From JBBEDS01 sp040881175 (lineage in GTDB: Bacteria; Patescibacteriota; Minisyncoccia; 2-02-FULL-40-12; IGHO2-01-FULL-4-A): DNA of 46,145 nucleotides. Below, one piece after another: positions 1-8,192 of the stretch; position 1 is the stretch's first letter; every line of letters starts with the position of its first letter. A model generated the notes under the pieces. That model did no database searches. It was given only the letters and a program-made list of their open reading frames with translations, and was not told the origin of the DNA. Both the position numbers and the translations under genes were made by a program. The DNA is taken from contig JBBEDS010000003.1 of the NCBI GenBank assembly GCA_040881175.1, positions 1 through 46,145 on the forward strand, read 5' to 3'.

Positions 1-50
1 AAGGTTAATGTGCTGCCTTGATTGTAAATGAAACCGACTTTTTGTCAAAA

Positions 51-71
51 GAAAAAACGGCCTTTCGGCCG
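51..71 (-). terminator. Rho-independent terminator of the alpha/beta hydrolase gene
   Basis: Read on the minus strand, a CGGCC/GGCCG stem with a GAAA-type loop is followed by six T. It lies just past the stop codon of the hydrolase at 82-882. Confidence 0.8.
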
Positions 72-81
72 CTCCTACTTA

Positions 82-882
82 TCATCGGTCCAACTTTTGG
101 CAGAACCATTCGCTCAAAGTCTTACTAGCTTCTTTTAAAGACTCGGGGTCGCTAAAGATGTGATCTCCTTTCTCAATAATCTTGAGTGTCTTATCTCCTT
201 TTAATTCATCGAATAGCTTGTGCCCACTGGAAACGAGGATCGTATCATCATCTGCCCCATGCATTACCAAAGTTGGCATGCCAATCTTACGGATAGTCTC
301 CCCGGGATCGTATTTAGAAACGCTCTCGTAGAAACCATAGCCTAACCTTTTGTCTCCCACTCCCCATTCGGGAGTCATTCTGGCGAAATCCAGATAACCT
401 TGTCGTTTCCAAATAGTTATAGCTATCTCTAAGATCAAAGTGAGCTCTTCCTTCGGATTCCACAAGGAAGAGATCGTAGCTAAGGCCTTGACCTCATGAT
501 TCCTGTCGGCAGCTAATTTTGTCGCCACGATCCCGCCCAGAGAATGGCCGCAGAGTCCAATACTTTTGTGATCCACATATGGATTCTTTTTAATAAAATC
601 TAGAACTGCATTGACATCGGACATCTCTGAATCAAGGGTCAAGTTAAAAAAATCTCCATCTGAGCTGGAGTTAGCCTCGTTGGTAAAATCAAAACCAACG
701 GCCAGAATCCCAGATCGGGCAAGTTCCTGTAGAAATACCATGTTCTGTTTCTCCCGATAGTTACCGGTAAAACCATGGCAGAAAAGCACGGTAGCATACG
801 GTCCGAAACCGCCGGGTACGAAATATTGACCCTTGATCTTGAGACCTTGAGGATTTTCCAGCTCAAAAAATTCCTGATACAT
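82..882 (-). CDS. alpha/beta hydrolase (dienelactone hydrolase/esterase-like)
   Basis: A 266-residue serine hydrolase with the alpha/beta fold, probably cytosolic because no signal peptide is visible. The nucleophile elbow is GHSLGG with Ser about residue 114. The acid is probably in HGADDD (about 208-213) and the base is the His of KGDHIF (about 243). An early HGFTG motif (about 36-40) supplies the oxyanion-hole region. The family covers esterases, lipases and acyl-peptide hydrolases, so the substrate cannot be named. A TATACT -10 box (890-895) lies seven bases before the ATG and no Shine-Dalgarno is present, suggesting leaderless translation. The gene diverges from the P-loop gene at 972 and ends at its own terminator. 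Confidence 0.85.
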   Translation of the reverse strand: MYQEFFELENPQGLKIKGQYFVPGGFGPYATVLFCHGFTGNYREKQNMVFLQELARSGILAVGFDFTNEANSSSDGDFFNLTLDSEMSDVNAVLDFIKKNPYVDHKSIGLCGHSLGGIVATKLAADRNHEVKALATISSLWNPKEELTLILEIAITIWKRQGYLDFARMTPEWGVGDKRLGYGFYESVSKYDPGETIRKIGMPTLVMHGADDDTILVSSGHKLFDELKGDKTLKIIEKGDHIFSDPESLKEASKTLSEWFCQKLDR

Positions 883-905
883 GTTTAAGAGTATATATTA
901 AACTG

Positions 906-934
906 TTGCCAGAATCTAATCTATTCATTATCTT
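906..934 (+). promoter_or_regulatory. Promoter of the P-loop kinase-like gene
   Basis: TTGCCA (906-911), a 17-bp spacer and TATCTT (929-934). The arrangement fits a sigma70-type promoter for the gene starting at 972. Confidence 0.55.
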
Positions 935-971
935 TAAAAAATAGCTGACCCTTAAAAAAGAGGTGTTTAGG

Positions 972-1568
972 ATGGGAAGGAAGCCCTTGAAAAGAATCGT
1001 CATAACCGGCGGGCCATGCTCTGGCAAAAGCTCCACCATTAATGAGCTCAAAAGGCTCATGGGCGAACGGTGGCATTTCGTGCCTGAAGTGTCGACAATT
1101 CTAATGAACCAGGTAGGCATTCGGCCATGCGAGTTTCTGAGTCCACGGCAATTTCAAAAAGCCGTTCGCGGAATTCAGATCATACTTGAGAAAGCCACAG
1201 CGGAATTTGCAACAGCCGAGGGCAAAGAAGCTCTGATCATCGACCGCGGCACCATGGATAACGCCGTCTATCTGCCAGGTTTCGTACCTGAGTTTGAAGG
1301 GCTATTCGAAACTACATCAGAAAGAGAATACAGCTGGTACGATCTGGTGATCTGCCTGGATATTCCTCCAGAAGAGATATATAACCAGATGAGGTCTAAT
1401 AATCCGGCTCGCTCTGAGGACTATGCACTGGCCAAAGAGATTGCCGAACTGACGAGAGTAGCCTGGCGAGGTCATACTGACTTCGTTTTCATTGAAAACA
1501 CGTTCAATTGGGATAGAAAGCTATCCAACGTGATCGAAACGATCGAAGACTTCCTTAAAGAAAGCTAA
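972..1568 (+). CDS. NadR/TTD14-like AAA domain P-loop protein
   Basis: A 198-residue P-loop NTPase of the AAA_28 (NadR kinase/TTD14) type. Walker A is GGPCSGKSS at residues 13-21. The motifs IDRGTMDNA in the middle and NNPARSEDY followed by a W-x-GH segment near the C terminus are typical of this family, which binds nucleotides or phosphoinositides; the substrate here is unknown. I chose the ATG at 972 rather than the in-frame GTG at 963, because that GTG lies inside the Shine-Dalgarno sequence AAGAGGTG (958-965), which is well spaced from 972. It has its own promoter and terminator and so is probably monocistronic. Confidence 0.8.
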   Translation: MGRKPLKRIVITGGPCSGKSSTINELKRLMGERWHFVPEVSTILMNQVGIRPCEFLSPRQFQKAVRGIQIILEKATAEFATAEGKEALIIDRGTMDNAVYLPGFVPEFEGLFETTSEREYSWYDLVICLDIPPEEIYNQMRSNNPARSEDYALAKEIAELTRVAWRGHTDFVFIENTFNWDRKLSNVIETIEDFLKES

Positions 1569-1569
1569 T

Positions 1570-1595
1570 CGCCGCATTTATGCGGCGCTTTTATT
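1570..1595 (+). terminator. Rho-independent terminator
   Basis: CGCCGCA/TGCGGCG stem with a TTTA loop, then CTTTTATTT, directly after the stop of the gene at 972-1568. Confidence 0.85.
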
Positions 1596-1854
1596 TCTTC
1601 TCGTACAGTTCATGCCACCAATGTTTGCCCTGCTGCCAACCGAATAGTATTCCCGCAACCAAAAGGACCAGAGTGAATATATGATGTATCAGGAACCAAG
1701 AATCCCAAGATAATCCAAAACCATATTTGTCATAATCTCTGACAAGCAAAATTATATACCAGCCCTCAACGACGGCATGGATGATGAACTGGATAAGAAT
1801 ACCGAACAATATGAATGCCAGAATGTATACTTTTTTCTTTAATCTCTTGTCCAC
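1591..1854 (-). CDS. small two-helix membrane protein, unknown function
   Basis: An 87-residue protein with two clear membrane segments (about residues 10-37 and 53-73), a basic N terminus (MDKRLKKK) and a Trp/His-rich C-terminal tail. I do not recognise the family. It converges on the P-loop gene and stops inside the T-tract of that gene's terminator. No Shine-Dalgarno is obvious upstream. The hydrophobicity pattern and length support a real gene, but nothing indicates its function. Confidence 0.6.
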   Translation of the reverse strand: MDKRLKKKVYILAFILFGILIQFIIHAVVEGWYIILLVRDYDKYGFGLSWDSWFLIHHIFTLVLLVAGILFGWQQGKHWWHELYEKK

Positions 1855-1897
1855 TAATTAATTTTCCCACAAAGGAATTTCCAAATCAAACAGATGG

Positions 1898-1926
1898 TTG
1901 ACATATTTCAATTTCAAAGCTATATA
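1898..1926 (+). promoter_or_regulatory. Promoter of the RidA-family gene
   Basis: TTGACA (1898-1903), a 17-bp spacer and TATATA (1921-1926), a near-consensus sigma70-type promoter. A GGGAG Shine-Dalgarno follows shortly before the ATG at 1961. Confidence 0.75.
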
Positions 1927-1960
1927 TTAATTACCTGTTCTTTCACTTGGGAGTAAAACA

Positions 1961-2431
1961 ATGAAAAGAGAGACTATCTTCACATCAAACGCACCCACGC
2001 CCGGGTTCTACAGCCAGGCTGTGGCCATAAGGCTGAAAACCTATACCAGGGTCATCTTGGCTGGCCAAACCGGCAATATCCCGGATGGCAAAGATGAACC
2101 CGTGATAGAAGGAGGCGTCGGACCGCAAACAACACAGATATTGAAAAACATCTCAGCAATTTTACAAGCAGCCGGCGGCTCAATGGTAGATCTGGTTCGC
2201 GTCCGAGTCTATCTCAGGGATGATACACACGGTATGCCAGCGGCGCGAAAAGAATCCAGGGAAGCATTCGCAAAAGCCTATGAGGAGTTCTTTGCTCAAT
2301 ACGAAATGAGCCGGGAGAACAGAAACCTTCCGGCCAGGGCCATGGTCTGGGTTTCGGAAGTTCCACTGGAGTTCCCCGCAGAAAACACTCTTGTCGAAAT
2401 CGAAGCAGAAGCCGTCATCTCGAATCCCTAG
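1961..2431 (+). CDS. RidA/YjgF/UK114 family protein
   Basis: A 156-residue Rid-family protein. The family forms trimers that hydrolyse reactive enamines/imines from PLP enzymes. The signature arginine that binds the substrate carboxylate is in NLPARAMVWV (Arg about 126), and a C-terminal VEIEAEA strand matches the family end. It is slightly longer than canonical RidA (about 128 residues), with an insertion around the YEEFFAQYEMSREN helix, so it may belong to a Rid subgroup rather than RidA proper. It has its own promoter, a GGGAG ribosome-binding site and a terminator, which suggests a single-gene unit. Confidence 0.88.
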   Translation: MKRETIFTSNAPTPGFYSQAVAIRLKTYTRVILAGQTGNIPDGKDEPVIEGGVGPQTTQILKNISAILQAAGGSMVDLVRVRVYLRDDTHGMPAARKESREAFAKAYEEFFAQYEMSRENRNLPARAMVWVSEVPLEFPAENTLVEIEAEAVISNP

Positions 2432-2453
2432 ATCCCCCCAGCGGGGATTTTTT
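2432..2453 (+). terminator. Rho-independent terminator
   Basis: ATCCCC/GGGGAT hairpin followed by six T, immediately after the RidA-family stop codon. Confidence 0.8.
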
Positions 2454-2463
2454 CATGCCTAAA

Positions 2464-2492
2464 TTGACAGTTTACTAAGAAAATGGTATAAA
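2464..2492 (+). promoter_or_regulatory. Promoter of the Nudix gene
   Basis: TTGACA (2464-2469), a 17-bp spacer and TATAAA (2487-2492). A strong AAGGAGGT Shine-Dalgarno follows at 2517-2524. Confidence 0.8.
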
Positions 2493-2532
2493 TATATTAA
2501 GTTTCATTCACATCTGAAGGAGGTCCTCGCCA

Positions 2533-3015
2533 ATGTGGCTAGTTAATCTGATCCCTGAGCGACTGAAGTGGTGGCTTTGGCGAATGTTGCGCCCCACGTA
2601 TCTGGTCGGCGTCTTCGTGATCGTTTTTCGATTCGACGAAGTGCTGATCATCAAGAAAAAAAGGGGCGTCGCCATGGGCTACCAGATTCCCGGCGGCGGA
2701 AAGGATCGCGGACTGAGCCCCAAGGATGCAGCTCTCAAAGAGCTGAAACAAGAAACCGGGCTTGATCTACGTCCGTATTCCATACGCAAGTTGCCGTATG
2801 TCTCGAGCAACGAAGTTCACTGTGACATCCACATTGTTTATGTCGCCCAGCTCGACTACAATAGCTCCGTTCCGGTCGTGCAGGACACATTCGAAGTGGA
2901 AAGCGCCGACTTCGTCCCCATCAAAGATGCCCGAAGCAAGCTAATGCCGGAGCATGCAGCTATCCTGGAAACGGTGCTCGAAGACATGTTCTTGAATAAG
3001 AAGACGTGTTCTTGA
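2533..3015 (+). CDS. Nudix hydrolase
   Basis: A 160-residue Nudix pyrophosphohydrolase, which cleaves nucleoside diphosphate-linked substrates using divalent metals. The Nudix box runs from about residue 55 (GGK) to 77, with the metal-binding core Lys69-Glu70 ... Gln73-Glu74-x-Gly76. The catalytic RE and final E positions are kept as KE and E, while the usual Arg and first Glu of REUxEE are Lys and Gln. A hydrophobic Trp-rich N-terminal stretch (residues 1-20) precedes the domain and could associate with membrane. The ATG is set by AAGGAGGT eight bases upstream. The substrate is unknown. Confidence 0.88.
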   Translation: MWLVNLIPERLKWWLWRMLRPTYLVGVFVIVFRFDEVLIIKKKRGVAMGYQIPGGGKDRGLSPKDAALKELKQETGLDLRPYSIRKLPYVSSNEVHCDIHIVYVAQLDYNSSVPVVQDTFEVESADFVPIKDARSKLMPEHAAILETVLEDMFLNKKTCS

Positions 3016-3041
3016 ATAAATAGTCCTCGCCCACAACAATA

Positions 3042-3071
3042 GATCTCCCCTCACGGGGAGATCATTTTTTT
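3042..3071 (+). terminator. Rho-independent terminator
   Basis: GATCTCCCC/GGGGAGATC nine-base stem with a TCAC-type loop, then a T tract. It terminates the Nudix transcript. Confidence 0.9.
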
Positions 3072-3079
3072 ATATAAAC

Positions 3080-3193
3080 TTACCTAACGCTGACGAGAAT
3101 CAAAACAGCTATTATGCTGCCGACCACACTCAGTATTCCAGAGATAATGGCCGCCTGTATGGCTGGATTTCGGAACCACTTTTTTCGGCTCAT
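3080..3193 (-). CDS. single-span mini membrane protein (37 aa)
   Basis: A short open frame of 37 residues: a basic start (MSRKKWFRNP) followed by one uninterrupted hydrophobic helix to the end (ILSVVGSIIAVLILVSVR). It starts 10 bases downstream of the stop of the membrane protein at 3204-3620 on the same strand, so the two are probably co-transcribed. No Shine-Dalgarno is visible. The composition is that of a real single-span peptide, but its size leaves doubt. Confidence 0.45.
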   Translation of the reverse strand: MSRKKWFRNPAIQAAIISGILSVVGSIIAVLILVSVR

Positions 3194-3203
3194 AACTTAA
3201 TTA

Positions 3204-3620
3204 TTAGTCATTTTTAGGCGGACCCCACTGCCAACGAGGTTTCTCGCCTGTTTTATATGCTATTCGTATCAAAGCGATGGTAAGAAGTGTGATCGGCAGA
3301 ACAAATGTGAAGAATACTTCTGATGCAGGAGAGGCTTCATCAATTGTGAAGGCAAAAAATATTATGGAAACAAGATATACCCCGGTCACTGCCCAACCCT
3401 GCCAAGAAGCAGGCGTCCAACCCCATCCAAAAAGTTTTGCCTTAAACCAGTAGTGTTTGGGGTTATCTTTTATATACCTGACATATATTCGGAAGAAGAG
3501 TATAAAAAAGATTGCCGCAAAAACACCGACGCCTAAAGCAAAGTTTTTAAATATAAGTCCTGCTACTGCACCGGCGACTATCGCCAGTATTAATCCTGAT
3601 TTTTGTCTTGAGTCACTCAT
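3204..3620 (-). CDS. integral membrane protein, unknown function
   Basis: A 138-residue protein with about four membrane helices (residues 8-25, 28-45, 75-95 and 103-122). A Trp-rich loop with KAKLFGWGWTPASWQGW sits between helices 2 and 3 and resembles short conserved membrane proteins I associate with Patescibacteria, though I cannot name a family. It lies downstream of pyk on the same strand, with a 32-base gap, and upstream of the single-span peptide. Confidence 0.65.
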   Translation of the reverse strand: MSDSRQKSGLILAIVAGAVAGLIFKNFALGVGVFAAIFFILFFRIYVRYIKDNPKHYWFKAKLFGWGWTPASWQGWAVTGVYLVSIIFFAFTIDEASPASEVFFTFVLPITLLTIALIRIAYKTGEKPRWQWGPPKND

Positions 3621-3652
3621 AGCTGCTACTCAATATATTTTAACACAGAGCT

Positions 3653-5053
3653 TTAAACTCTTTCCACCAAAACCATGTTGGTGGTACCTGCTTTTCCGAA
3701 TGATAGGCCGGCGCAGATAACGAATGGCTCCCCTTTGCTGAGTTTCATTATCGGATTGTCCTTGGCCAATTTAATAGCCTGCGGCAAAGCAGCTTTGAAC
3801 GACTCAACCCTTGGACCAAAGTATGCCCTAACGCCCCATGAGAAATTTAACTTGTGAATTGTCAGCTTATTAGGCGACAGTGCAATTATTGGTTGAGAAT
3901 TCCTATGTCTCGATACCCTCCTGGCAGATGCTCCGGTTTCAGAAAAAACAATTATCAACTTTGCGCCAACCTGGTCGGCAATTTTTACTGCAGAAGCACT
4001 CATAGCATCAGATACTCTTTTACTCTCCTTGAACTCTGCCGGTTCAATAGAGTCAGTCATTCTGTTAATTATCTTGGTCATTACTTTTACAGCCTCCACC
4101 GGATATTTTCCTCTGGCGGTCTCTCCCGAAAGCATGACGGCATCGGTGCGGTCTAATATGGCGTTGGCCACATCAGATATCTCAGCCCTGGTCGGCAAGT
4201 GGCTGTTAGTCATAGACTCAAGCATTTGAGTGGCTACAATGACCGGCTTAGAATGGGCCATGCCCAATTTAATTAATTGCTTTTGTATTAAAGGCAACTC
4301 CTCCATTGGTACGGCAAATCCGAGGTCGCCTCGGGCAACCATTATGCCATCTGCTTCTTTGAGTATCTCATCGATATTTTTAACTCCAGCTAAAGTTTCG
4401 ATCTTAGCCACAACATGTGGAGCGTATCCTTTCGGAAAAAGTTTTTTAACTTCTAAAATATCTTTACCGCTTTGGACGAAAGAAACTGCCATAGAATCAA
4501 TGTTCAACTCAGCCATTAGTTTTACAAAGTCTGAATCTCTTTTGCTTAGCTTCACTGATCGTATGGCCAAACCTTGAGCAGCAAAACCCATCTTGGATTT
4601 CAGTAACCCCCCGACAATTACCTTAGCTGCCACTCCGTTCTTTATTATCTTCTTAACCTGCAACTTCGGCATACCGTCTCCAAGATATATTTCTGCTCCG
4701 ACTGCCAGTTCTTTCAAAATCTCAGGAAAGTTAATGGTAATGGAGTTTTCTTCTTTAGACTCGTTATCTAATATATTTAAAACATCTCCAACTTTTAGCA
4801 TTCTCTCTTCAGCAACTTCGCCGGTCCTTATCTTGGGTCCGCCAAGATCGCCCATGATTGAGACGGGACGACCGAGCTTCTTCTCGGCTTTTCTTATCAT
4901 CTTAGTCCTATTTACAGTCTCCTCCTTATTACTGTGAGTTAAGTTGAAGCGAAAAATATCAACGCCTTCGTTGATTAATGATTCGATAGTCTCTTGATTT
5001 TCGCTGGCTGGGCCTAATGTAGCGATTATCTTCACCTTCTTATATTTTGTCAT
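3653..5053 (-). CDS. pyk: pyruvate kinase
   Basis: A 466-residue pyruvate kinase (phosphoenolpyruvate + ADP to pyruvate + ATP, the final step of glycolysis). The barrel begins with KVKIIATLGPAS, GDLGGPKIRTG binds the phosphate region, and VAKIETLAG carries the catalytic Lys. VARGDLGFAVP and the MLSGETARGKYP segment are diagnostic. The C-terminal domain (from about residue 355) is present, including SETGASARRVSRHR. No extra C-terminal PEP-utiliser domain is present. The promoter at 5063-5091 puts the -10 box nine bases from the ATG, so the transcript is nearly leaderless. Confidence 0.97.
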   Translation of the reverse strand: MTKYKKVKIIATLGPASENQETIESLINEGVDIFRFNLTHSNKEETVNRTKMIRKAEKKLGRPVSIMGDLGGPKIRTGEVAEERMLKVGDVLNILDNESKEENSITINFPEILKELAVGAEIYLGDGMPKLQVKKIIKNGVAAKVIVGGLLKSKMGFAAQGLAIRSVKLSKRDSDFVKLMAELNIDSMAVSFVQSGKDILEVKKLFPKGYAPHVVAKIETLAGVKNIDEILKEADGIMVARGDLGFAVPMEELPLIQKQLIKLGMAHSKPVIVATQMLESMTNSHLPTRAEISDVANAILDRTDAVMLSGETARGKYPVEAVKVMTKIINRMTDSIEPAEFKESKRVSDAMSASAVKIADQVGAKLIIVFSETGASARRVSRHRNSQPIIALSPNKLTIHKLNFSWGVRAYFGPRVESFKAALPQAIKLAKDNPIMKLSKGEPFVICAGLSFGKAGTTNMVLVERV

Positions 5054-5062
5054 AGCTGAAAA

Positions 5063-5091
5063 ATTATATTACACCTTGCCCTCTTCTTCAA
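5063..5091 (-). promoter_or_regulatory. Promoter of pyk (near-leaderless)
   Basis: On the minus strand, TTGAAG (5091-5086), a 17-bp spacer and a perfect TATAAT (5068-5063). Transcription would start about three bases before the pyk ATG. Confidence 0.7.
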
Positions 5092-5109
5092 TTAGCTTAT
5101 TAACAAATT

Positions 5110-6930
5110 CTAATTACTGCCCTTATCTCTGCGGGCCTTTGAACGATCAGCTTCAGTTAGAAGCTGCTTTCGCAATCTAACACTCTCTGGAGTTATCTCC
5201 AGGTATTCATCTCCCGTCATTACTTCCAATCCTTTTTCAATATCTAATTCCGAAGGCGGAGTGAGATTGATAGCCTCATCCGAGCCGGAAGCTCTGACGT
5301 TAGTCAGCTGTTTTCCCTTTGTCGGATTTACATACATTTCTTCTCCCTTTGAGGTGTTGCCGATTACCATACCGGCATATACCTGAGTTCCGGGACCTAT
5401 GTACAATGTGCCCCTGTCCTGCAGATTCCAGAGGTCAAAACCAAGAGCCTTGCCGTTGGCCATGGAAACCATTGACCCGACAGTTCGTTTTCTGATCTCT
5501 CCGGCATATGGTTTGAAACCGATGAATCTTGAAGAAAGTATTCCCTCCCCTTTGGTATCGATAATGAATTGGTTTTTATAGCCCAAGAGTCCCCTAGTAG
5601 GGCCTTCAAATGAAAGTCTGACAGTTTCGACTTTGTGGTCCATGTTGGTCATCACGAATCCTCGCGGACCAAGACGCTCAATTATGGATCCCTGATATTC
5701 TTCAGGGGTATCAATGATTACCTCTTCGAAAGGTTCGTGCTTTGCGCCGTCTATCTCACGAATAATTACCTGTGGCTGGGAAACCTGCAGCTCATATCCC
5801 GCTCGCCTCATGTTCTCCAGCAATATGGCTATGTGCAGTTCGCCTCTGCCGTGAACTCTAAAACTTTCGTTAGCAGAAAAGTCGATTTTCAATCCGACGT
5901 TAACCTCAAGTTCTTTCTTAAGATATTCTCTCAATTGTCGAGAGGTCACATATTTTCCTTCCTTACCGGCAAAGGGAGAATTATTTACCAAAAAGGTCAG
6001 GGCAATAGTCGGCTCATCTACGGCGATAGCAGGCAATGATTTGGCATCAGCATTATCTGTGATCGTCTCTCCAATATCTATATCAGGCAATCCTGCCACC
6101 AAAGCTATATCCCCGGCGCTTGCCTCTTGAGTCTCAACTTTTTCCAGCCCGTTGAAGGTAAATATTTTCGTAATTTTACCGGTCCTTGTTTCCTCGCCCT
6201 CAGATTTAACAAAAACATTTTGTCCGGTACGGACAACGCCCTCATATACTCTAGCGACGGCAAGACGTCCCAAGAAATTGTCGTAACCCAAATTGAAAGG
6301 CTGCAGCATTAAAGGTTTCGCTGCCAATCCTTCGGATGATGCAGAAGGGACATGCTCAAGTATGGTCTCAAGAAGCGGAGTCAGATCATTTGATTCATCA
6401 GTTAGCTTCTTTTTAGCTATGCCAGATCTTCCTATGGCATAGACAACTGGGAATTCCGCCTGCTCATCATTAGCGCCAAGCTCAAAGAAAAGATTCAGGA
6501 CCTGATCCTCGCATCTGGCCGGATCTGCAGCCGGTTTATCTATCTTGTTTATGACCACTATCGGTTTCAATCCCAGTTCCAATGACTTCTTTAAAACAAA
6601 TCTGGTCTGAGGCATCGGCCCTTCTTGAGCGTCGACGACGAGTAAAACGCAGTCAATAGAACGCAAAACGCGCTCGACTTCTGAACCGAAGTCGGCGTGT
6701 CCCGGAGTATCGACAATATTTATCTTTGTGACTGGCCTGCCCAAGTCAGCGGAGGGATAAAAAATCGCCGCATTCTTGGAGTAGATAGTGATACCTCTTT
6801 CAAGCTCAAGAGTGTTGGAATCCATTGAGACACCCTCTTTACCTGTGCCCGTTTGTCGCATTATGGCGTCTGTAAGAGTCGTTTTGCCATGGTCTACGTG
6901 GGCTATTATTGCGATATTTCTGATTTCCAT
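5110..6930 (-). CDS. typA: translational GTPase TypA/BipA
   Basis: A 606-residue ribosome-associated GTPase of the EF-G-like class, linked to ribosome assembly and stress adaptation. The G1 motif AHVDHGKTTL lies at about residues 10-19, DTPGHADF (G3) at about 75-82 and NKID (G4) at about 129-132. These are followed by domain II, the EF-G-like domain III/V and the TypA-specific C-terminal domain (SIIERLGPRG, SRFIGFKPYAGEI, LTPPSELDIEKGLE). Length and order match the family. The promoter lies at 6967-6995. The leader contains a GGCC/GGGGCC inverted repeat (about 6938-6951) and no well-placed Shine-Dalgarno. Confidence 0.97.
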   Translation of the reverse strand: MEIRNIAIIAHVDHGKTTLTDAIMRQTGTGKEGVSMDSNTLELERGITIYSKNAAIFYPSADLGRPVTKINIVDTPGHADFGSEVERVLRSIDCVLLVVDAQEGPMPQTRFVLKKSLELGLKPIVVINKIDKPAADPARCEDQVLNLFFELGANDEQAEFPVVYAIGRSGIAKKKLTDESNDLTPLLETILEHVPSASSEGLAAKPLMLQPFNLGYDNFLGRLAVARVYEGVVRTGQNVFVKSEGEETRTGKITKIFTFNGLEKVETQEASAGDIALVAGLPDIDIGETITDNADAKSLPAIAVDEPTIALTFLVNNSPFAGKEGKYVTSRQLREYLKKELEVNVGLKIDFSANESFRVHGRGELHIAILLENMRRAGYELQVSQPQVIIREIDGAKHEPFEEVIIDTPEEYQGSIIERLGPRGFVMTNMDHKVETVRLSFEGPTRGLLGYKNQFIIDTKGEGILSSRFIGFKPYAGEIRKRTVGSMVSMANGKALGFDLWNLQDRGTLYIGPGTQVYAGMVIGNTSKGEEMYVNPTKGKQLTNVRASGSDEAINLTPPSELDIEKGLEVMTGDEYLEITPESVRLRKQLLTEADRSKARRDKGSN

Positions 6931-6966
6931 AAAAAAATGGGCCCCCTGGCCTAAATGTGTATATAT

Positions 6967-6995
6967 ATGATACTACAAAAAAATTATTGCGTCAA
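6967..6995 (-). promoter_or_regulatory. Promoter of typA
   Basis: TTGACG (6995-6990), a 17-bp spacer and TATCAT (6972-6967) on the minus strand. It overlaps the putative divergent promoter of the pseudouridine synthase, whose extended -10 (TGTATGCT) ends at about 7014. Confidence 0.65.
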
Positions 6996-7044
6996 TTTAA
7001 AAAGGCCTGTATGCTGACTCTGCATGAAGGAGAATAAGTATCCG

Positions 7045-7728
7045 ATGAGGATAAACAAATATTTGGCCCTAAAAAACTACTCTACCCGCAGAGGAGGAGA
7101 TGAGTTAGTTGAGAAAGGCCGCGTTTCTATCAATGGCAAAAAGGCGGTATTGGGAGATAAGGTCAATGAAAATGACGTAGTCGAGGTCACGGCAAGCAAG
7201 AACCCTAAAAAATATGTTTACTTTGCCTACCACAAACCGAGAGGCGTAATCACTCATTCTCCTCAGGAAGGAGAGAAAGATATTAAGGGATCAGTTCCGA
7301 TGAAAGATGTGTTCCCCATAGGCAGGCTGGATAAAGATTCATCTGGGTTAATTATTTTAACCGATGACGGACGGGTCACCGACCGTCTTCTTAATCCGGA
7401 CTACACTCATGACAAAGAATATCTCGTCAAAACAGTAGACAAGCTGCGTCCCAGTTTTAAAAAGATAATGGAGGCCGGGGTAGATATTGAAGGCTACCGA
7501 ACAAAAGAGTGTAAGGTAGATATATTGAGCGAAACTACGTTCAGAATTACTTTAACTGAAGGCAAGAAGCATCAGATAAGGAGAATGTGCTCTGCGCTAC
7601 ATCACAAGATACGCGATCTAAAGCGTGTCAGGATAATGAATATTAAACTCTGGGATCTGCCCTCAGGTGCCTATAGACAGCTCGAGGGCAAAGAGCTATC
7701 TAACTTCCTCAAAGGACTAGGTCTTTAA
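7045..7728 (+). CDS. RsuA/RluB/RluF-family pseudouridine synthase
   Basis: An rRNA pseudouridine synthase, about 227 residues. The N-terminal S4 RNA-binding domain begins with the family-typical MRINKYLA and includes RVSINGKKA. The catalytic Asp lies in GRLDKDSSGLIILTDDG, followed by the KEYLV and EGKKHQIRRM motifs that are standard for the RsuA branch. Closest in style to RluF, but the target base cannot be assigned. I start it at ATG 7045: the in-frame ATG at 7024 would put the AAGGAG sequence (7027-7032), which looks like the Shine-Dalgarno, inside the coding region. The stop overlaps the end of the convergent msrB gene. Confidence 0.9.
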   Translation: MRINKYLALKNYSTRRGGDELVEKGRVSINGKKAVLGDKVNENDVVEVTASKNPKKYVYFAYHKPRGVITHSPQEGEKDIKGSVPMKDVFPIGRLDKDSSGLIILTDDGRVTDRLLNPDYTHDKEYLVKTVDKLRPSFKKIMEAGVDIEGYRTKECKVDILSETTFRITLTEGKKHQIRRMCSALHHKIRDLKRVRIMNIKLWDLPSGAYRQLEGKELSNFLKGLGL

Positions 7729-8123
7729 TCCTTTTTCTCTTTATCTAGCTCTAGGCAAACCGAATTGATGCAATATCTCTTGCCTCCTTTTTCTTTCGGC
7801 CCATCGTCAAAGACATGGCCTAGATGAGCTCCGCAGTTTTTACATAAAACCTCTGTCCTCCTCGTGCCCATACTGTCGTCTTCTTTCAGCTCAATGTTCT
7901 TGAGATTGGCCGGTTCGGTGAAACTGGGCCAACCGGTGCCGGACTCAAATTTAGTATCGGAAGAAAATAGCTCATTGCCGCATACAGCGCAACGATACAT
8001 ACCCTTGGCATGCTCATCTACATATTTGCCGGTAAATGGAGCCTCCGTCCCTTTTTCTCTGGCAACATGATAGAGCTCTTCAGACAGCTCCTCATCTTTT
8101 TTAATTTTGTTTTCTTTATCCAT
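7725..8123 (-). CDS. msrB: peptide methionine (R)-S-oxide reductase MsrB
   Basis: A 132-residue MsrB, which reduces methionine-R-sulfoxide in proteins. Structural zinc is bound by CAVC (Cys45, Cys48) and CKNC (Cys94, Cys97). GTGWPSF and HLGHVFDDGP are family motifs. The catalytic Cys is in RYCINSVCLEL (Cys118), and an additional Cys at 123 sits where most MsrB have a small residue. It is a stand-alone MsrB with no MsrA fusion. It converges on the pseudouridine synthase gene with a four-base overlap. Confidence 0.95.
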   Translation of the reverse strand: MDKENKIKKDEELSEELYHVAREKGTEAPFTGKYVDEHAKGMYRCAVCGNELFSSDTKFESGTGWPSFTEPANLKNIELKEDDSMGTRRTEVLCKNCGAHLGHVFDDGPKEKGGKRYCINSVCLELDKEKKD

Positions 8124-8129
8124 ATCTGG

Positions 8130-8157
8130 TTGACAAATTATGATTTAATTATACAGT
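8130..8157 (+). promoter_or_regulatory. Promoter of the transketolase gene
   Basis: TTGACA (8130-8135), a 16-bp spacer and TACAGT (8152-8157). A GGAGG Shine-Dalgarno follows at 8180-8184. Confidence 0.6.
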
Positions 8158-8192
8158 AAGGTAAGATTTGATTCAATTTGGAGGCAAGAAAG

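Noticed and set aside
5635..6039. 134-codon plus-strand frame within typA
   Set aside because: Antisense to a certain gene; shadow frame without its own signals.
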